NCBI RefSeq assembly: GCF_027118995.1
Contig: NZ_CP098242.1
Span: 806,001-870,000 of the forward strand
Direction: 5' to 3'
Length of the DNA: 64,000 nt
Origin: Oxalobacter vibrioformis
Lineage (GTDB): Bacteria > Pseudomonadota > Gammaproteobacteria > Burkholderiales > Burkholderiaceae_D
Part shown: piece after piece, positions 9,971 to 17,675 of the stretch
Layout of the letters: each line of letters starts with the position of its first letter
Position numbering within the stretch: position 1 is the first letter of the stretch
The notes under the pieces: generated by a model
Database searches by the model: none
Told to the model about the DNA's origin: nothing
What the model saw: the letters and a program-made list of their open reading frames with translations, nothing else
Translations under genes and position numbers: made by a program

Positions 9971-10055
9971 TGGTGCCGACGGCGAGACTCGAACTCGCAC
10001 AACTCTCGTTACTACCCCCTCAAGATAGCGTGTCTACCAATTCCACCACGTCGGC
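9971..10055 (-). tRNA. tRNA-Leu (anticodon GAG)
   Basis: On the minus strand this 85-nt cloverleaf runs from GCCGACG to CGTCGGC-A-CCA with an encoded CCA. The anticodon stem CTATC/GGTAG holds the loop TTGAGGG, giving anticodon GAG. A long variable arm typical of leucine tRNA is present, and the T-arm is GCGAGTTCGAGTCTCGC. It follows secG on the same strand. Its 3' end faces the restriction island, a common insertion point. Confidence 0.95.
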
Positions 10056-10115
10056 AAAGACGTAAATTATCTCAGTATCCGGATATTTCTTCAAGCGAAT
10101 TGCGTCAAGAAAGAT

Positions 10116-10502
10116 TTATTTGGTCTCTTTCTGTTCCGCAGGCTGTTCTGCTGGCACACCAGGAACAGCCGCCATACCGGCACCAGCCGTTTTTTCTGCT
10201 TTCTCTTTTTGCGCCGGTGTCACAACCGTCATGGTTTCCAACTGATCGGCAACTGTCGCTCTGGGAGCCGGACGGTGCCCGATGTAGGCCATAACCAGCG
10301 TTGCCACAAAAAAAATCGCGGCGACAACTGCGGTTGAGCGGGAGAGAAAATTGGAAGAGCCGGTTGCCCCGAAAAGACTGCCTGATGCACCTGCGCCAAA
10401 AGCAGCGCCCATATCCGCACCCTTGCCATGCTGCAGCAGAACAAGCCCGATAATGGCCAGTGCTGAAAGGACCTGTACGACGATAACTATTTTGAACAAC
10501 AT
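10116..10502 (-). CDS. secG: Preprotein translocase subunit SecG
   Basis: SecG assists SecYEG in moving unfolded proteins across the inner membrane. The 128-residue protein has two hydrophobic segments (about 3-22 and 53-73) joined by a Gly/Ala-rich loop with GKGADMGAAFGAGASGSLFG, the family signature. The C-terminal tail is rich in Ala, Glu, Pro and Lys, as in other betaproteobacteria. It lies downstream of tpiA and upstream of tRNA-Leu, a standard arrangement in this group. The ATG at 10502 follows GAAAGAAG. Confidence 0.95.
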   Translation of the reverse strand: MLFKIVIVVQVLSALAIIGLVLLQHGKGADMGAAFGAGASGSLFGATGSSNFLSRSTAVVAAIFFVATLVMAYIGHRPAPRATVADQLETMTVVTPAQKEKAEKTAGAGMAAVPGVPAEQPAEQKETK

Positions 10503-10551
10503 AACCGTTTTCTTCTTTCCCGTTTAATTCCAGATATGCCCAGGGGGGCAA

Positions 10552-11301
10552 TTATAATACAGATTTTGCAATTGCCAGAAAATCGGCGGCAATTAAAGAT
10601 GCGCCGCCTATCAGGCCACCGTCAATATCGGGCATTTGCAGCAATTCCCGTGCATTCTTTGGCCGCATACTGCCTCCATATAGAATATGGACAAGTTCTC
10701 CGGCTTCCGCGCTCTTTTCCACCAGCTTTTCCCTTAGCATGGCATGGACTTCCTGCGCCATTTCCGGCGTTGCGGTCATACCGGTGCCGATTGCCCATAT
10801 CGGCTCATAAGCCACGATCAGGTCGTTGGTTTCTTCAGGCTCCAGCACGGAAAGAAAAGCATCCATCTGCATGTTGATGACTTCCCGCGTACGCCCGGCC
10901 TCCCTTTCTGCCAGTGTCTCACCGACACAGACGATGGGGGTCAGTCCGGCCGCCATGGCCCTTTGTGCCTTATGCGCGATTTCCTCATCAGTTTCTCCGT
11001 GATACTCGCGTCTTTCGGAATGGCCGACAATAACATACTTGCAACCGAAATCCTGCAGCATCCGGGCGGAAACCTCCCCGGTGTAGGCACCTGTCGTGTG
11101 GGAGGAAACATCCTGTGCCCCCAGCGCAATTCCTGAGCGGATCAGGATCTCACTGCACTGGGCAAGGTAACAGGCCGGGACACACACCGCCAGGTCACCC
11201 TGGGCTTCCCATGCCGCAGCTTTGAGGTCCCGCAGCAAACTGCCGTTTGCGACAAGGCTCCCATGCATTTTCCAGTTACCGACAAACAGTTTGCGACGCA
11301 T
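10552..11301 (-). CDS. tpiA: Triosephosphate isomerase
   Basis: It interconverts dihydroxyacetone phosphate and glyceraldehyde-3-phosphate in glycolysis and gluconeogenesis. The protein starts [15 protein letters not shown], with the Asn and Lys of the GNWKM motif. Catalytic His is in IVGHSERR, catalytic Glu in [12 protein letters not shown], and the phosphate-binding [10 protein letters not shown] is near the C-terminus. The 249-residue length is normal. ATG 11301 is chosen because the first beta strand begins there and GAGGA precedes it. The frame extends upstream to 11322 without homology. Confidence 0.96.
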   Translation of the reverse strand: MRRKLFVGNWKMHGSLVANGSLLRDLKAAAWEAQGDLAVCVPACYLAQCSEILIRSGIALGAQDVSSHTTGAYTGEVSARMLQDFGCKYVIVGHSERREYHGETDEEIAHKAQRAMAAGLTPIVCVGETLAEREAGRTREVINMQMDAFLSVLEPEETNDLIVAYEPIWAIGTGMTATPEMAQEVHAMLREKLVEKSAEAGELVHILYGGSMRPKNARELLQMPDIDGGLIGGASLIAADFLAIAKSVL

Positions 11302-11385
11302 ACCATCCTCGAACTTTGCCAATCGGCTATTTTAGCGTGGGGGATTAAAAACGGTCAATCAAAAAGGACATTTTTTCCTGAGAGA

Positions 11386-11931
11386 TCAATGGATAATGAT
11401 GCTGCGATACTGATCGTCGTCTTGTCCTTCATCGTCATCGTCGTCATCATCATGCACACCAGGTCCATGCGCATGGCGGTGCTCAATTTCTTCGGGCGTT
11501 GCGGGGCGCACATCAAGCACGTTCAGCGCAAAACGCAATGCCAGGCCGGCAAGCGGGTGATTGCCATCGAGAACAACCTTTCCTTCGGCAATATCCGTTA
11601 CCGCGAAAATAACCATATCATCATCTTCATCCCCGTCTTCCGGAATTCCTTCAAACTGCATGCCCACTTCCAGTGGGGAAGGAAATTTGTCACTCGCCTC
11701 AACCCTGACCAGGGAGGGATCATAATCGCCAAATGCATCTTCCGGCTCTACCTGGATCACGGTGGAGTAGCCGGCTTCTTGTCCCTCAAGTACCTTTTCA
11801 ATGGCCGGCAAAGTATTTTCATACCCGCCATGAAGATAGATAATTGGCTCCGGCCCATCCTCAAGCAGATTATTCTGTGCATCCGACAGTTGGTAATGAA
11901 CGGTGACAACTGTGTTCTTGGTAATTTTCAT
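11386..11931 (-). CDS. FKBP-type peptidyl-prolyl isomerase, SlyD-like
   Basis: SlyD-type proteins combine proline isomerase and chaperone activity and often bind nickel through a His/Asp-rich tail. From ATG 11931 (MKITKNTVVTVHYQL) the 181-residue protein has an FKBP domain interrupted by an insert-in-flap (about 70-130) and ends in an acidic tail with HRHAHGPGVHDDDDDDDEG. Longer initiation at TTG 11964 is possible but lacks homology. The metal-binding tail, with three histidines and two Asp runs, is clear. A role in nickel handling is inferred from the family, since no nickel enzyme gene lies nearby. Confidence 0.85.
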   Translation of the reverse strand: MKITKNTVVTVHYQLSDAQNNLLEDGPEPIIYLHGGYENTLPAIEKVLEGQEAGYSTVIQVEPEDAFGDYDPSLVRVEASDKFPSPLEVGMQFEGIPEDGDEDDDMVIFAVTDIAEGKVVLDGNHPLAGLALRFALNVLDVRPATPEEIEHRHAHGPGVHDDDDDDDEGQDDDQYRSIIIH

Positions 11932-11964
11932 CCTATCTCCAGTGCAATCAGGCGGGTTTGCCAA

Positions 11965-12406
11965 ATCAGGATTATACCTTTTTCCTTATCCGGTACCTTC
12001 TCATAAAAACAGGGCGGTGCCTTGATATCCGCCCAAAACGGATGATTTTCCGGCGAACTGTCTCTTTTTTGTCAGCATTTTGAAGCTACTTCACCTTAAA
12101 TTCCCCTTTTTTGGCAGAGGAGTGTTAAAAATCACCTTGTCTTGATATAAACTTTCTTTACGTGACAGAAATTCATCAACGTATTTGATTTGATATATTG
12201 ATGAGTGAAGTGCCGGGCAATCAAAATAATTGCAAAACAGGCACAACTCATCTGTTGCAAGCACCAAAAAATAGCTATAATCACGGCTATTGGAGTATTT
12301 TCGAAGCGCATCCTGCATTCCGGATGCAGGGCTTTCAAAAAAACACTCTAAATAGAAGTACTTATTACCGGTAATACTTATTGTTATATTTTTTGAAGGA
12401 AAAAAA
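11965..12406. promoter_or_regulatory. Long upstream region of the Ala/Lys-rich lipoprotein, with promoter, hairpin and palindrome
   Basis: No gene is seen in these 440 bp. A possible sigma-70 promoter is TTGCAA (12255-12260) with TATAAT (12276-12281); the 15-bp spacing is short. A stem CCTGCAT/ATGCAGG with a 5-nt loop lies at about 12311-12329. The perfect 14-bp palindrome TATTACCGGTAATA lies at 12363-12376, close to the ribosome-binding site GAAGGA. The leader would be about 120 nt long. Confidence 0.5.
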
Positions 12407-12871
12407 ATGAAAAAATCGCTTTTGATCGTCGGTATTCTGGCTGTTGCGTTATCAGCTTGTAAGTTTGGTGAGCCGCCAGTCCAAGACAAGAAACGCCAGG
12501 AAGCCATCAAACTTGAAAAAGAAGGCAAGACCGAAGAAGCTGCTGCACTGAGAAAAGAAGCTGCTGACATCGATTCCAAGCTGGCTGCTGAAAAAGCCGC
12601 AGGCGACGCCGCCAAGAAAGCTGAAGCTGAAGCTGCTAAGGCCGCTGGTACTGATGCTGCCAAAGCTGCTGACGCTGCTAAAGGCGATGCCGCTAAAGCC
12701 GCTGACGCTGCTAAAGACGTAAAAGCTGATGTAAAAGACGCAGCAGCAGAAGCCAAAGATGCAGCTAAAGATGCCAAAGACGCCGCTAAAGACGCGAAAG
12801 ACGCCGCTAAAGAAGCAAAGGCTGACGCGAAAGAAGCTGCTGCTGACGCAAAAGACGCTGCCAAGAAGTAA
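12407..12871 (+). CDS. Ala/Lys/Asp-repeat lipoprotein (LEA-like)
   Basis: A 154-residue predicted lipoprotein has a signal peptide MKKSLLIVGILAVALSAC, with the lipobox LSAC placing the lipidated Cys at 18. From about residue 70 the chain is built from repeats of the type KDAAKDAKDAAKEAKADAKE, a low-complexity amphipathic helix like late-embryogenesis-abundant proteins or H1-like tails. Such proteins are thought to protect against desiccation or to link the envelope to other polymers, but the function here is unknown. The repeats are near-identical at the DNA level (gct/gac/aaa codons), so copy-number variation is likely. The GAAGGA ribosome-binding site is good, and a terminator follows. Confidence 0.8.
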   Translation: MKKSLLIVGILAVALSACKFGEPPVQDKKRQEAIKLEKEGKTEEAAALRKEAADIDSKLAAEKAAGDAAKKAEAEAAKAAGTDAAKAADAAKGDAAKAADAAKDVKADVKDAAAEAKDAAKDAKDAAKDAKDAAKEAKADAKEAAADAKDAAKK

Positions 12872-12893
12872 TATAGCAATACACGTAGTACGG

Positions 12894-12922
12894 AAAAAGC
12901 CGACCTTCGGGTCGGCTTTTTT
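12894..12922 (+). terminator. Intrinsic terminator after the lipoprotein gene
   Basis: The stem AAAAGCCGACC/GGTCGGCTTTT encloses a TTCG tetraloop and is followed by a T-run. It could also serve the convergent gene at 12958. Confidence 0.92.
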
Positions 12923-12957
12923 ACATCAGAAACCGTTCATAAAGCACACGAGGCAAT

Positions 12958-13776
12958 TCAGACAATCTCCAGCCAGTTGAACCCATCATCCTGACAGGCA
13001 ACCCGGATTTCCACCCCACTATGGCTAACCGCCGTTTCAAGCCGGTCCCGCACAAGCCCGGGACAATTATTCTGCTGGCTTAAGTGCGCCCCAATAAGGG
13101 TTTTCAGGCGAGCCTTGTCCAGACTTTCGATAAACTGCGCCGCATCTTCATTGGACAGATGCCCGTGCACACTGCTGATCCGCTTTTTCAGGAAATAGGG
13201 ATAAGCCGACTTTGCCAGCATATCCACATCATGGTTACACTCGATCATAAGGGCATCACATCCCCCCAGCTCCACAACCAGGTGAGAAGTAATCTGCCCG
13301 ACATCGGTGAGTACCCCGAACTTGCTGTCTCCGTCTGTCACATGAAACTGCAACGGCTCACGCGCATCATGCGGCACGGTAAAAGCGGAAAACTGAAGAT
13401 CGCCAATGGCAAGCCTGTCACCATCCCGGCAAAAACACACATCCACATCGGGATTTTTTCTGCCAAGCGCATCAAAAGTGCCGTAGCTCATCCAGACAGG
13501 AATGTCATGCCGGGCGGCAAACTGAAAAACACTGCCAGCATGATCGCTATGCTCATGTGTGATGATAATCGCTGACAGGGCAGAAGGCGGCATACCCGAA
13601 CGCGCCAGACGCCGCTCCATTTCGCGCACACCAAAACCGCAATCCAGCATAACGTTTGTCGTCGTCGTACTGTCAGAGGCGGAAACAAGCAGCGCATTGC
13701 CCTTGCTTCCGCTTCCCAGACTGGAAAATTTCAACCGTCTGCCTAACTTTTGAATAGACGTGACGCTGTTTTCCAC
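12958..13776 (-). CDS. Metallo-beta-lactamase-fold hydrolase, YycJ/WalJ-like
   Basis: The 272-residue protein has the metal-binding motif THEHSDHAG (HxHxDH, about 75-83) and later metal-binding positions in HDVDM and VHGHLSNEDAA. The N-terminal FSSLGSGSKGNALLV is typical of the YycJ/WalJ group, small nucleases or phosphodiesterases of unsettled physiological role. It sits directly downstream of bamC (3-bp gap) on the same strand in the dapA-bamC cluster. No signal peptide was seen, so it should be cytoplasmic. Confidence 0.85.
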   Translation of the reverse strand: MENSVTSIQKLGRRLKFSSLGSGSKGNALLVSASDSTTTTNVMLDCGFGVREMERRLARSGMPPSALSAIIITHEHSDHAGSVFQFAARHDIPVWMSYGTFDALGRKNPDVDVCFCRDGDRLAIGDLQFSAFTVPHDAREPLQFHVTDGDSKFGVLTDVGQITSHLVVELGGCDALMIECNHDVDMLAKSAYPYFLKKRISSVHGHLSNEDAAQFIESLDKARLKTLIGAHLSQQNNCPGLVRDRLETAVSHSGVEIRVACQDDGFNWLEIV

Positions 13777-13779
13777 GGT

Positions 13780-14967
13780 TTATTTCAACTGCCCGTACAA
13801 CAGGGACAGGATTTTTTCACCTGCCGATGAGTTTTCGGGATTCCCCTCATTATCCAGTACCGACACCTGTGTTGAACCACTCTGCGTCTCCCTGACAGAA
13901 ACGCGATAACGTTTGGCTTTTTTATCCTTATCCTTGTCGGAGGAAGAGAAGAGTTTCGAGAAGAAACCTCTTTCCTGGGCCGACTGGCTCTTGGCCTCTT
14001 CGTCCTGATCCACATAACGGACAAAATACAGACCCTGTGAGCGATCGCGGTCTTCTACCGTGAAACCGACACGGTCAAGTGCCAGTCCGACACGGCGCCA
14101 GAGACGGTCAAACCCTTCTTCCACCACAATAGCCGATTGTCCGTCGCTCTTGACCAGATTGGCCCGCAACTGAGGTATCGTGGTCTCTTTTTTCGCCAGG
14201 GCCACTTCTTTTTCCTTATTATCCGTCAGGCGGAGTAAAAGCCGCGAGAGAAACTCGGCTTCAAGCTCCGGATCGGAAGGACGTGACGTCCACATGGTGG
14301 AATCCTTGTTGGAACCAACCAGCTCTTCCTGCGCGCCGCGGTGGCTGACGAAGATATCGGTAGAGCCGTCATCATTGCGTTCCAGGCGCGTGCGGAATTT
14401 ATCCCGTTCTCCGGTTGAATACAGCGAATCAATCACCTTGCCCAGTGTGCGGCGGATAAAATCCTGCGGCAGCTTGGCACGGTTTTCCGCCCAGTCGGTT
14501 TCCATCACGCCGGTGGAAGGGGATTCGACATTAATCATGAAGCCATTATCCTGCCAGAACTCCTTGATCTCCTGCCAGAGTTCCTCCGGTGTCCGGTTGA
14601 CCACCAGCCAGCGCTGGCTGCCATCCCTTTCTATATGCGCATCGGTTGCTTCCTTGGGGGCCACCACAATGCCTGAACCCGGACCGACAACAACGGCCCT
14701 GGTTCCGGTTTGCGACTCCAGCTTCTGCTGGTAATCCGACGCCGTAATAGTGCCTGATGCCGCCTCGGGAACCGCGTAGCGGTTATCCCGCTGAAGCTGG
14801 GTCAGATCGGGTGGAACCTCAAGCCGCTGTGTCGGACTTTTGGCATTTTCACTTTTGTAATCAATCCTGTCGGCCTGGAACATCTCATCCCATGAGGTAC
14901 AACCGGAAAGCATGGCAAGCGCACTACAACACAATACAGCAAGCGTGATTCTTTTCATTGATTTCAT
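13780..14967 (-). CDS. bamC: Outer-membrane assembly lipoprotein BamC
   Basis: BamC is a lipoprotein of the BAM complex that inserts beta-barrel proteins into the outer membrane. From ATG 14967 the product has a lipoprotein signal (MKRITLAVLCCSALAMLSGC) and then an extended N-terminal part with YKSENAKSPTQRLEVPPDL, which in the family contacts BamD. Two helix-grip domains follow, with WLVVNRTPEELWQEIKEFW and AIVVEEGFDRLWRRVGLAL. The 395-residue length fits. A Met codon three codons later is an equally good start. It lies downstream of dapA, the usual order in gamma- and betaproteobacteria. Confidence 0.9.
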   Translation of the reverse strand: MKSMKRITLAVLCCSALAMLSGCTSWDEMFQADRIDYKSENAKSPTQRLEVPPDLTQLQRDNRYAVPEAASGTITASDYQQKLESQTGTRAVVVGPGSGIVVAPKEATDAHIERDGSQRWLVVNRTPEELWQEIKEFWQDNGFMINVESPSTGVMETDWAENRAKLPQDFIRRTLGKVIDSLYSTGERDKFRTRLERNDDGSTDIFVSHRGAQEELVGSNKDSTMWTSRPSDPELEAEFLSRLLLRLTDNKEKEVALAKKETTIPQLRANLVKSDGQSAIVVEEGFDRLWRRVGLALDRVGFTVEDRDRSQGLYFVRYVDQDEEAKSQSAQERGFFSKLFSSSDKDKDKKAKRYRVSVRETQSGSTQVSVLDNEGNPENSSAGEKILSLLYGQLK

Positions 14968-15011
14968 ATTATTCGGGCATCCTCGATTGGCAACACCACC
15001 GGCCTGCCCGT

Positions 15012-15893
15012 TTATTTGAGATTGACGCCGCTTTCCTGCCATGCCTTGCGAACCACATCATGACAGGCGGCACCCAGCGGCACCAGAGGCAAACGAATGC
15101 CTGACGGAATGAGTCCCAGTTCACTCATCAGCCACTTCAATGGAACCGGGTTAGGCTCCACAAAAAGCTGGGTATGCAGCGGGAAAAGACGGTCATTGAT
15201 CTTGCGTGCCGCGGCAATATCACCTTTGAGGGCTGCAGCGCACATCAGGTGCATGTCCCTGGGTGCGACATTGGCCACAACAGAAATGTTACCTTTGCCG
15301 CCACACAACATCAGCGCCATCGCAGTTGCATCATCGCCGGAATAAACACTGAAATTCTGCGGTACCTGGCGAAGAAGATCGATACCCCTGGCAATATTGC
15401 CTGTGGCATCCTTGACACCCGCAATACCAGGAACCTGTGCCAGACGAAGAATCGTCTCATTGGACATATCCGCCACCGTCCGGCCCGGTACATTGTAAAG
15501 AATGACCGGCAGGTCAATCGCTTCTGCAATCTTGCTAAAGTGCTGGTACATGCCTTCCTGGGTCGGCCTGTTGTAATACGGCACGACCTGCAGGGATGCA
15601 TCCGCACCGGCTTTTTTGGCATATTCAGTCAGCTCAATGGCTTCTGCAGTCGAATTGCCGCCTGTACCAGCAATGACAGGAACCCGTTTATTGACATGCT
15701 CCACAGCCACCTTGACGAGCTCACAATGCTCTTCAAAGGAAACGGTGGGTGATTCACCCGTTGTACCAACAATGACAATGGCATCGGTGCCTTCGGCAAC
15801 ATGCCAGTCAATCAATCTGCGCAGACAATCCAGATCAAGACTTCCATCCGGCTGCATGGGCGTGACAATTGCAACTAAGCTACCCTGAATCAT
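15012..15893 (-). CDS. dapA: 4-hydroxy-tetrahydrodipicolinate synthase
   Basis: It condenses pyruvate with aspartate semialdehyde in lysine and diaminopimelate synthesis. From ATG 15893 ([13 protein letters not shown]) there are 293 residues. Visible signatures are GTTGESPT (Thr-Thr at the active site), YNVPGRT with the catalytic Tyr, and the Schiff-base Lys in [11 protein letters not shown]. The preceding GGGTAGCTTAG region on the coding strand is a modest initiation site. The upstream frame to 15941 is not conserved. It is the first gene of the dapA-bamC cluster. Confidence 0.95.
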   Translation of the reverse strand: MIQGSLVAIVTPMQPDGSLDLDCLRRLIDWHVAEGTDAIVIVGTTGESPTVSFEEHCELVKVAVEHVNKRVPVIAGTGGNSTAEAIELTEYAKKAGADASLQVVPYYNRPTQEGMYQHFSKIAEAIDLPVILYNVPGRTVADMSNETILRLAQVPGIAGVKDATGNIARGIDLLRQVPQNFSVYSGDDATAMALMLCGGKGNISVVANVAPRDMHLMCAAALKGDIAAARKINDRLFPLHTQLFVEPNPVPLKWLMSELGLIPSGIRLPLVPLGAACHDVVRKAWQESGVNLK

Positions 15894-16023
15894 GGCGTTA
15901 TTACTCGTGTGTTTGAAAAACCTGATTGTAGCGGATACCAAACTGAAATGGCATAATTCCGCAAAAAACTTACTGTAACATGATGTTTCAGAATAGTGCG
16001 CAAGTCACATCGTGCAAAGCCAT

Positions 16024-16171
16024 TCAGGAATCGCCGCTTCATGGGTTTTTCGAAATGAAGAGCAAGGCGCACGGCGCGCAGCAAGAGCGGCATATCCCAA
16101 GATAGACAAGCTTGCGAGCACCGAAGAGCGCAGCAATTCGTTTGCAAAATCCGTGAAGCGGCGGTTCCTCA
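16024..16171. repeat. Intergenic element with imperfect terminal inverted repeats
   Basis: Between dapA and gltD, AGGAATCGCCGCTTCATGG (16027 on) pairs imperfectly with the reverse complement of CCGTGAAGCGGCGGTTCCT (about 16151-16169), and the similarity runs on into adjacent T/A-rich bases. The enclosed 110 bp is GC-rich. The size and ends resemble a MITE or a dispersed intergenic repeat. The right end reaches the stop codon of gltD. Whether other copies exist cannot be seen in this window. Confidence 0.4.
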
Positions 16172-17635
16172 GCAAAGCTGCGCAGCCTCTCCCATCAGGT
16201 AACGGTCAACAGCCTGTGCACATTCCCGCCCCTCGCGAATAGCCCAGACAACCAGCGATTGTCCCCGGCGCATGTCGCCTGCAGCAAAAACCTTTTCAAC
16301 AGACGTCCGATAGGATCTTTCACTTGCATCTGCCAGCGCCAGGGCATTGCCGCGCATATCCTTTTCCACCCCGAAATCATCCAGCACCTGGGCAACCGGG
16401 CTGGCAAAACCGGCAGCGATCAATACCAGATCGGCAGGAATTTCAAACGCCGAACCGGACTGTTCAACAAAGCGGCCATCGATAACATCCACCCGGCAGG
16501 CAACCAGTTTTTCCACCCGCCCCCTTTTTCCTTCAATACGCTTGGTCAACACCTGCCAGTCCCTGTCACATCCCTCTTCGTGAGAGGATGAAACCCGAAG
16601 TTTGTTGGGCCAGTAAGGCCATGCCAGCAATTTATTCTCCACTTCCGGCGGCCTTGGCATACGATCCAGTTGCAGGATGCTGGCCGCACCCTGCCGGTTG
16701 GAAACCCCCACACAATCCGATCCGGTATCTCCACCGCCAATCACAACCACCCGCTTTCCCGCCGCGGAAATCCGGCTGCTCCCTTTTTTACCCGGCCCCT
16801 TCAGATTCTGTGCCACGAGGAATTCCATCGCATAATGTACACCCGCCAAATCGCTGCCAGGCACATCCGGTTCACGGGGCTGCTCGGCACCACCAGCCAG
16901 GATCACCGCGTCAAAATCACGAAGCAGCACCCTTGGTGCAATTGTTTCGGTTGACTGGTTGGCAATCCGTTCGGGAAACTTCCGGCCGACCAGGACACCG
17001 GTGCGAAATTCGACCCCTTCTTCCCGCATCTGTGCAATCCGCCGGTCAATGACATGCTTTTCCAGCTTGAAGTCGGGTATCCCATAGCGCAACAACCCGC
17101 CAATACCGTTATTTTTTTCAAAAACCACCACATCATGCCCGGCTCTTGCCAGTTGCTGGGCAGCAGCCAGTCCGGCAGGACCGGAGCCGACAATGGCAAC
17201 CCGTTTCCCTGTCCTGATTGTTGCCCGTTCCGGCATGATCCATCCGTTTTCCCAGCCGGTCTCGATAATGAAGCGCTCAATTGACTTGATTCCGACCGGA
17301 TCGGTTATCAGGCCTGCGACACACGCTGCCTCACAGGGAGCCGGACAGACCCTGCCGGTGATTTCCGGAAAATTATTGGTCAGGTGCAGCCTCTCAAGCG
17401 CCTCGCGAAACCTGCCCTGGTAAACCAGGTCATTCCAGTCCGGGATGATATTGTTGACCGGGCAGGCATTGTTACAGAAAGGCACACCGCAATCCATGCA
17501 GCGCGCCCCCTGCTGAGAAGCCTGCTCCTGAGTCAGTGTCAGTGTGAACTCCCGGTAATTTTTCAGGCGCTCAACAGGAGCAAGGTGGGATTCCTCCAGA
17601 CGCTCAAACTCCATAAAACCGGTTATTTTTCCCAT
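16169..17635 (-). CDS. gltD: Glutamate synthase small subunit
   Basis: GltD passes electrons from NADPH through FAD and Fe-S centres to the GltB subunit. The 488-residue protein has an N-terminal cysteine-rich Fe-S region ([17 protein letters not shown] and [10 protein letters not shown]), the FAD fold [20 protein letters not shown], the NADPH fold [15 protein letters not shown], and a closing FAD motif [17 protein letters not shown]. It follows gltB by 40 bp on the same strand. Together they make glutamate from glutamine and 2-oxoglutarate. Confidence 0.95.
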   Translation of the reverse strand: MGKITGFMEFERLEESHLAPVERLKNYREFTLTLTQEQASQQGARCMDCGVPFCNNACPVNNIIPDWNDLVYQGRFREALERLHLTNNFPEITGRVCPAPCEAACVAGLITDPVGIKSIERFIIETGWENGWIMPERATIRTGKRVAIVGSGPAGLAAAQQLARAGHDVVVFEKNNGIGGLLRYGIPDFKLEKHVIDRRIAQMREEGVEFRTGVLVGRKFPERIANQSTETIAPRVLLRDFDAVILAGGAEQPREPDVPGSDLAGVHYAMEFLVAQNLKGPGKKGSSRISAAGKRVVVIGGGDTGSDCVGVSNRQGAASILQLDRMPRPPEVENKLLAWPYWPNKLRVSSSHEEGCDRDWQVLTKRIEGKRGRVEKLVACRVDVIDGRFVEQSGSAFEIPADLVLIAAGFASPVAQVLDDFGVEKDMRGNALALADASERSYRTSVEKVFAAGDMRRGQSLVVWAIREGRECAQAVDRYLMGEAAQLC

Positions 17636-17675
17636 TTTTATCCTTCGCTTTCCTCTTTCATGACATGCTGCCTCA

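Noticed and set aside
12091..12879. A 262-residue open frame antisense to the Ala/Lys-rich lipoprotein
   Set aside because: It is a low-complexity Ala/Ser mirror of the repeat region and has no homology or start signal. The sense gene has a signal peptide, ribosome-binding site and terminator.
16012..16242. A 76-residue plus-strand frame between dapA and gltD
   Set aside because: It is antisense to the gltD end, has no start signal, and is explained by the inverted-repeat element.
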